From Gammaproteobacteria bacterium (GTDB lineage Bacteria > Pseudomonadota > Gammaproteobacteria > Steroidobacterales > Steroidobacteraceae): a stretch of 10,234 nucleotides of DNA. A program made the translations under genes and the position numbers. A model generated the notes under the pieces. The model was not told where the DNA came from, made no database searches, and worked only from the letters and a program-made list of their open reading frames with translations. The DNA is taken from contig JAOUGR010000048.1 of NCBI GenBank assembly GCA_029857655.1, positions 1 through 10,234 on the forward strand, read 5' to 3'. Each line of letters starts with the position of its first letter. The first letter of the stretch is position 1. Of this stretch, positions 6,827 to 10,234 are shown piece after piece.

Positions 6827-9667
6827 ATGAGCAATACCGACGGCTTGGTCGCGACGCCGGCCGGCGTCAATTCTGCTGACCTGGAAAGGGTCATTGCTGG
6901 AAGCGAATTCGTCGCCGAGGCCGCGGGTCGCGAGCCCGCGCTGCTCGCACAACTTGCGGAAACAGGGGAACTGGAACGTCCGCGAGAGGCGGGCGAGATC
7001 GGAGCGCTCGCGGCGGCGGTCGCCGACGCGGCAGCAGACGAATCATTTTTCATGGACGAGCTGCGTCACCTGCGTCGCCGCGAAATGGTTCGAATCGCCT
7101 GGCGCGACCTGACCGGAACTGCAGCGCTCGCGGAAGTGCTGCGCGAACTGTCGGATCTTGCCGACGCCGCGATCATTTCGGCACTCGCGTTCGCCAACCA
7201 ATCGCTCGCTGCGCGCTATGGCGTGCCACGCTCGCCGGAGGGCCAGCCACAGGAACTCGTCGTGCTTGGGATGGGCAAGCTCGGTGGCCGCGAGCTCAAT
7301 TTCTCGTCGGATATCGACTTGGTTCTGCTGTACCCGGAATCGGGCGAGACGGACGGTCGCCGGCCGATTGCAAATGAGGACTACTTTACCCGGCTGGGCC
7401 AGGCACTGGTTCGCATGCTGCACACGCGCACTGCCGAGGGTTTTGTATTTCGCGTGGATCTGCGGCTGCGGCCATTCGGCGAGTCCGGCCCGCTGGTCGT
7501 GAACTTCGGTGCATTTGAGGAGTACCTGCAGAAGCACGGCCGCGACTGGGAGCGCTATGCCTACGTAAAGGCGCGTGCGATCACAGGCATCCCTGCTTAT
7601 CGGGAGCTGTACGACGAGACCGTGCGCCCCTTCGTCTATCGGCGGTACCTCGATTTCGGCGTATTTGAAAGCCTGCGCGGCATGAAGGAAATGATTGCGC
7701 GCGAGGTGGCCCGGCGCGAGCTGCGGGACGATATCAAGCTGGGGCCGGGCGGCATTCGTGAAATCGAATTCATCGTGCAGGCGCAGCAGCTGATTCGCGG
7801 TGGTTCCGAGCCGGGCCTGCAGACGCCTTCACTGCTCGCGGTATTGCCGCGATTGCGGGGTGCCAAGCTGCTGTCTGCCGCCGCTGTTGACGAATTGCAG
7901 CAGGCCTATGAATTCCTGCGCCGCTGCGAAAATCGACTGCAGATGGTCGCGGACCAGCAGACACATGCCTTGCCAGTCGATGGAGGCGGCCGCGAGCGGC
8001 TGGCGGCGGCGATGGGGTATGCCGGCTGGAGCGATTTCATCGCGCTGCTCGATGCACGGCGCCGCACTGTCACGGCACACTTCAATAATGTCGTATTCGG
8101 GCCCGGCGGGCGCACGGGCGCAGCACCCGTCACGACGCTGGAATCCCTCTGGACCGCTGAACCAGACGATGTGTCCATAGCGGGAGACATCGCGCGACTT
8201 GGTATCCAGGATGCTGATGCTGCCGCCGGACTGCTGGTTGCGTTGCGTCGATCAGCTTATTTCCGCCGTCTCGACGAATTTGGCCGGCGCCGCCTTGCGA
8301 CACTCCTGCCCCGGCTGCTTTCCGAGATTGCCACAGCCGCCGGCGGCGAGCGCGCGGCGGGCGAGTTGTCGCTGCTCGCGCGCCTGATCCGGATCATCGA
8401 GGCGATCGGCGGTCGCACCGCTTATCTCGCACTCCTGAATGAGAACGCGAACGCCTTGTCACGACTGGTCGGCATTTGCCGGCTTGGCGACTACCTGGCC
8501 CGCCAGGTCGCTGCGCACCCGCTGCTGCTGGACGAACTTCTGGACTCGCGCATCTTTGAAACATTGCCAGACCGCAGCCAGTTCCGGCAGGAACTCGCGA
8601 TCCGGCTCGAGCATGCCGGCGATGATGAGGAGAGGCAGGTGGACGCCTTGCGCCATTTCCGCCGCGCGGCGACTTTTCGCACGGCGATGCAGGACCTGAC
8701 CGGCCGCCTGCCGTTGATGCAGGTCAGCGATCGGCTTACTGACGTCGCGGAACTGATCCTCGAGCAGGCGCTCTCGCTCGCCTGGCAAAAGACTGCGGCG
8801 CTCCACGGCGAGCCGCGCTGCGTGGTCAGAGGAGTCGAGCTGGCGGCGCGCGTTGCCATCGTCGGCTACGGCAAGCTTGGCGGCATGGAGCTGGGATACG
8901 GCTCGGATCTCGACCTGGTTTTCCTGCACGATTCGGCCGGTGAGCAGCAGCAAACAACGGGGCCAAAAGTGGTCGATAACGAGGTCTTCTTCCTGCGCCT
9001 TGCGCAGCGGCTCGTGCACCTCCTGACCGTGCACACCGCGGCCGGGCGTCTTTACGAAGTGGACGTGCGGCTGCGCCCAAGCGGCAAGGGCGGGCTCGCG
9101 TTCACCCAGATCGCTGCCTTCGAGGACTATCAGCGCAGGGAAGCCTGGACCTGGGAGCACCAGGCGTTGCTGCACTCACGATGGGTCGCCGGCGACGTGC
9201 AACTTGGCGCGGAATTCGGCCGCATCCGGCGCGAAGTCCTGATGCACTCAGTACGGCGCGAGACGCTGCGCGAGGATATCGTCGCGATGCGCGAGCGCAT
9301 GCGCAGTGAGCTTTCCAGGGCGCGCGAGGGATTCTTCGATTTGAAGCAGGACCGCGGCGGCATCGCAGACATCGAGTTCATCGCGCAATACTGGGTGCTG
9401 CGCTCAAGCGATGCCTACCCGCCGCTATGCGAATTTTCCGACACGATCCGCCACCTCGAATCCGTCGGGTCGGCCGCGCTCGTCGACCACCGCACCATCG
9501 ACTGCCTGGTGGATGCCTATCGGCGCTATCGGGAGACGGCCCATCACCTGTCGCTCGAGCAACAGGCGCCGATCGTGGAGTCGGGGCCATTTGCCGAAAC
9601 GCGCGAGCGGGTGGCAAGGATCTGGGAGCAGGTGATGGTCGCCGGCGCCGGGCCGGCGCCGGTATAA
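6827..9667 (+). CDS. glnE: bifunctional glutamine synthetase adenylyltransferase / adenylyl-removing enzyme GlnE
   Basis: GlnE adds AMP to, and phosphorolytically removes it from, a tyrosine of glutamine synthetase, tuning ammonia assimilation in response to PII/PII-UMP and glutamine in the cytosol. At 946 residues it has the length of the E. coli enzyme. The two nucleotidyltransferase domains are both present with their metal aspartates. The N-terminal deadenylylation half has GMGKLGGRELNFSSDIDL (148-165, D162/D164). The C-terminal adenylylation half has GYGKLGGMELGYGSDLDL (680-697, D694/D696). Each is followed by the V(D)(L/V)RLRP motif and a GG(I)(R/A)(E/D)IEF helix. A GAAGGG ribosome-binding site (6817-6822) lies four bases before the ATG. 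A TATTCT at 6792-6797 could be a -10 box, but no -35 is evident, so it may be read partly from the upstream gene. The last codons (VAGAGPAPV) are encoded by a doubled GC palindrome that runs into the promoter of the next gene. Confidence 0.98.
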   Translation: MSNTDGLVATPAGVNSADLERVIAGSEFVAEAAGREPALLAQLAETGELERPREAGEIGALAAAVADAAADESFFMDELRHLRRREMVRIAWRDLTGTAALAEVLRELSDLADAAIISALAFANQSLAARYGVPRSPEGQPQELVVLGMGKLGGRELNFSSDIDLVLLYPESGETDGRRPIANEDYFTRLGQALVRMLHTRTAEGFVFRVDLRLRPFGESGPLVVNFGAFEEYLQKHGRDWERYAYVKARAITGIPAYRELYDETVRPFVYRRYLDFGVFESLRGMKEMIAREVARRELRDDIKLGPGGIREIEFIVQAQQLIRGGSEPGLQTPSLLAVLPRLRGAKLLSAAAVDELQQAYEFLRRCENRLQMVADQQTHALPVDGGGRERLAAAMGYAGWSDFIALLDARRRTVTAHFNNVVFGPGGRTGAAPVTTLESLWTAEPDDVSIAGDIARLGIQDADAAAGLLVALRRSAYFRRLDEFGRRRLATLLPRLLSEIATAAGGERAAGELSLLARLIRIIEAIGGRTAYLALLNENANALSRLVGICRLGDYLARQVAAHPLLLDELLDSRIFETLPDRSQFRQELAIRLEHAGDDEERQVDALRHFRRAATFRTAMQDLTGRLPLMQVSDRLTDVAELILEQALSLAWQKTAALHGEPRCVVRGVELAARVAIVGYGKLGGMELGYGSDLDLVFLHDSAGEQQQTTGPKVVDNEVFFLRLAQRLVHLLTVHTAAGRLYEVDVRLRPSGKGGLAFTQIAAFEDYQRREAWTWEHQALLHSRWVAGDVQLGAEFGRIRREVLMHSVRRETLREDIVAMRERMRSELSRAREGFFDLKQDRGGIADIEFIAQYWVLRSSDAYPPLCEFSDTIRHLESVGSAALVDHRTIDCLVDAYRRYRETAHHLSLEQQAPIVESGPFAETRERVARIWEQVMVAGAGPAPV
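9642..9662. repeat. doubled self-palindromic GC element at the end of glnE
   Basis: The sequence is CCGGCGCCGG, one G, then CCGGCGCCGG again. Each ten-base unit is its own reverse complement, so the pair is both a direct repeat and a perfect 10-bp inverted repeat around one base. It lies within the last codons of glnE, two bases before the TAA, and abuts the TATAAT box at 9663. A hairpin of about nine pairs with a three-base loop could form in RNA. No U-tract follows, so it is not a typical intrinsic terminator. Confidence 0.8.
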
Positions 9668-9668
9668 T
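9663..9668 (+). promoter_or_regulatory. TATAAT -10 box for leaderless zf-CHCC gene
   Basis: A perfect consensus TATAAT overlaps the glnE stop codon and is followed by exactly six bases and the ATG at 9675. Sigma70 transcription usually begins about seven bases after the -10 box, which would put the first nucleotide at the A of the ATG. There is no Shine-Dalgarno sequence before this ATG. No recognisable -35 hexamer exists about 17 bases upstream, where the GC palindrome lies. Confidence 0.6.
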
Positions 9669-9674
9669 CCCGGC

Positions 9675-9872
9675 ATGCAGACAGACAAACTCGATTCCAA
9701 GCCCCCGAATGCCCAGAGTCGCTACGAAGTGACCGCCACCGACCTGCCCCTGTCCTGCCCGATGCCTTCGATGTCGCTCTGGAACAGCCACCCGCGCGTC
9801 TACCTGCCTATCGAAGCGACCGGCTGGGCCAAGTGCCCCTATTGCAGCGCGGAGTTCGTGCTGAAACCATGA
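9675..9872 (+). CDS. zf-CHCC zinc-finger domain protein
   Basis: This is a 65-residue soluble protein consisting almost entirely of a zf-CHCC (PF10276-type) zinc-binding domain. The likely zinc ligands are Cys28, His39, Cys54 and Cys57. They lie in LSCPMPSMSLWNSHPRVYL and, after a Gly-Trp turn, KCPYCSAEFVL. The family shares its fold with the zinc-binding subunit of mitochondrial complex I (NDUFS6). The bacterial free-standing proteins are widespread in proteobacteria, and their role is not settled. It sits seven bases after the glnE stop. The ATG at 9675 is the natural start because it gives the usual family length, although no ribosome-binding site precedes it. The TGA overlaps an ATG (9869-9871) of a doubtful downstream frame. 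Confidence 0.93.
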   Translation: MQTDKLDSKPPNAQSRYEVTATDLPLSCPMPSMSLWNSHPRVYLPIEATGWAKCPYCSAEFVLKP

Positions 9873-10138
9873 CTCTGCCCGGTTTGATCCAAGTCAGGGC
9901 AGCAACGCCACCCAGACCGCTGCTGTTACGCGACGAAGCGCTGCTGCAGCGTGCCAGCAACCTGCTGATCCCCGCGAAGGGCGCAGCGTGGACTACGTGG
10001 GCGACCGGTCCTGAGGCATTTCACGGCCCGCTTCGAGGAAGTGTGAGACCGGCGATAGTCGCGGACGGGGAGTTCGCGCCGCTATACTCCTGCGATGTTC
10101 CAGCGGCTCGCTGTCGACCGCGGCGCGATTCTCTTTGA
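9869..10138 (+). CDS. doubtful 89-codon reading frame after the zinc-protein gene
   Basis: An ATG overlaps the zf-CHCC stop in the ATGA arrangement typical of translational coupling, and the frame runs 89 codons to a TGA at 10136-10138. The first ~45 codons have GC-rich third positions and a plausible helical stretch (PRPLLLRDEALLQRASNLL). After that the codon usage deteriorates (AGA, ATA, CTA, CGA) and the frame overlaps the start of kdkA by 44 bases. I recognise no domain. It may be a small unknown protein, the decayed start of a lost gene, or a chance frame in the 222-base gap between the zinc-protein gene and kdkA. Confidence 0.2.
   Translation: MTLPGLIQVRAATPPRPLLLRDEALLQRASNLLIPAKGAAWTTWATGPEAFHGPLRGSVRPAIVADGEFAPLYSCDVPAARCRPRRDSL
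10083..10088 (+). promoter_or_regulatory. TATACT -10 box for leaderless kdkA
   Basis: TATACT (one mismatch to TATAAT) is followed by exactly six bases and the ATG at 10095, the same layout as in front of the zf-CHCC gene. The expected transcription start falls at the ATG. No Shine-Dalgarno is present between them, and no clear -35 hexamer is found at the normal distance. Confidence 0.5.
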
Positions 10139-10234
10139 TCCCGAACGAGTCGACGAACCCGGCTGGGGATTGTTCGACCGCGACCGCTGGCAGGCGCGTC
10201 ACGCGCTGACCGCCCACACCGGGGACGCGGGTCG
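10095..10234 (+). CDS. kdkA: probable 3-deoxy-D-manno-octulosonic acid (Kdo) kinase, N-terminal fragment
   Basis: Only the first 46 codons are inside the window; the gene continues past the right edge. The start MFQRLAVDRGAILFDP followed by GWGLFDRDRWQARHAL and a Gly-containing turn (THTGDAGR-like, ~39-46) fits the N-terminus of KdkA proteins. In that family an ILFDP-type strand is followed by an (L)FDxxxW(Q/R)A helix and then the glycine-rich ATP loop. KdkA phosphorylates Kdo of the lipopolysaccharide inner core at the cytoplasmic face in gammaproteobacteria that carry a single Kdo. The kinase catalytic residues lie outside the window, so the call rests on the N-terminal pattern alone. The start is the first ATG of the frame with this pattern; it has no ribosome-binding site and a -10-like box six bases upstream. 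Confidence 0.7.
   Translation, partial: MFQRLAVDRGAILFDPERVDEPGWGLFDRDRWQARHALTAHTGDAG

Noticed and set aside
8459..9175. Minus-strand open frame of 238 codons
   Set aside because: Shadow of the C-terminal half of glnE, whose nucleotidyltransferase motifs are unmistakable on the plus strand.
9939..9951. CGCTGC-T-GCAGCG inverted repeat after the zinc-protein gene as a terminator
   Set aside because: A one-base centre, a short stem and no U-tract. It lies in a CTG/CAG-rich stretch where such repeats are expected.
9993..10217. Minus-strand 74-codon frame opposite kdkA
   Set aside because: Antisense to the recognisable N-terminus of the Kdo kinase, with no domain of its own.

Overview
The window looks like a piece of a high-GC proteobacterial chromosome, most likely a gammaproteobacterium of the Xanthomonadales/Steroidobacter/Nevskia sort. 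The evidence is GC-rich third codon positions, a full two-domain GlnE of 946 residues (the length of the E. coli protein), a small zf-CHCC zinc protein directly after it, and the start of a probable Kdo kinase (KdkA), an enzyme of lipopolysaccharide inner-core assembly. No tRNA, rRNA, CRISPR array, insertion sequence or integrase is visible.

Layout from left to right. The C-terminal end of a TPR-repeat protein runs in from outside (1-324, +). A 74-residue lipoprotein follows (382-606, +). A strong hairpin (642-674) separates it from a convergent pair on the minus strand. That pair is a membrane protein with an N-terminal SLOG-type nucleotide-binding Rossmann domain and four predicted membrane helices (2081-3940), followed 27 bases later by a secreted S1 protease with a very acidic propeptide (683-2053). 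Diverging from it across a 188-base gap is a CHASE4-PAS-GGDEF-EAL cyclic-di-GMP enzyme (4129-6774, +). Then come glnE (6827-9667, +), the zf-CHCC gene (9675-9872, +), a doubtful 89-codon reading frame, and the first 46 codons of kdkA (from 10095, +).

The right-hand block (glnE, zinc protein, kdkA) is ordinary housekeeping: nitrogen regulation and envelope synthesis. Two details stand out there. The zinc-protein gene and kdkA both lack a ribosome-binding site and have a TATAAT-like box exactly six bases before the ATG, as expected of leaderless mRNAs. The 3' end of glnE also carries a doubled self-palindromic GC sequence overlapping the promoter of the next gene.

The accessory part is the minus-strand pair. 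SLOG domains joined to membrane helices are known from bacterial conflict and nucleotide-signalling systems. Here such a protein appears to be co-transcribed with an exported trypsin-fold protease whose activation end and specificity pocket are not those of trypsin. I infer a possible two-gene sensor/membrane-effector plus protease module. The coupling rests on spacing and strand only.
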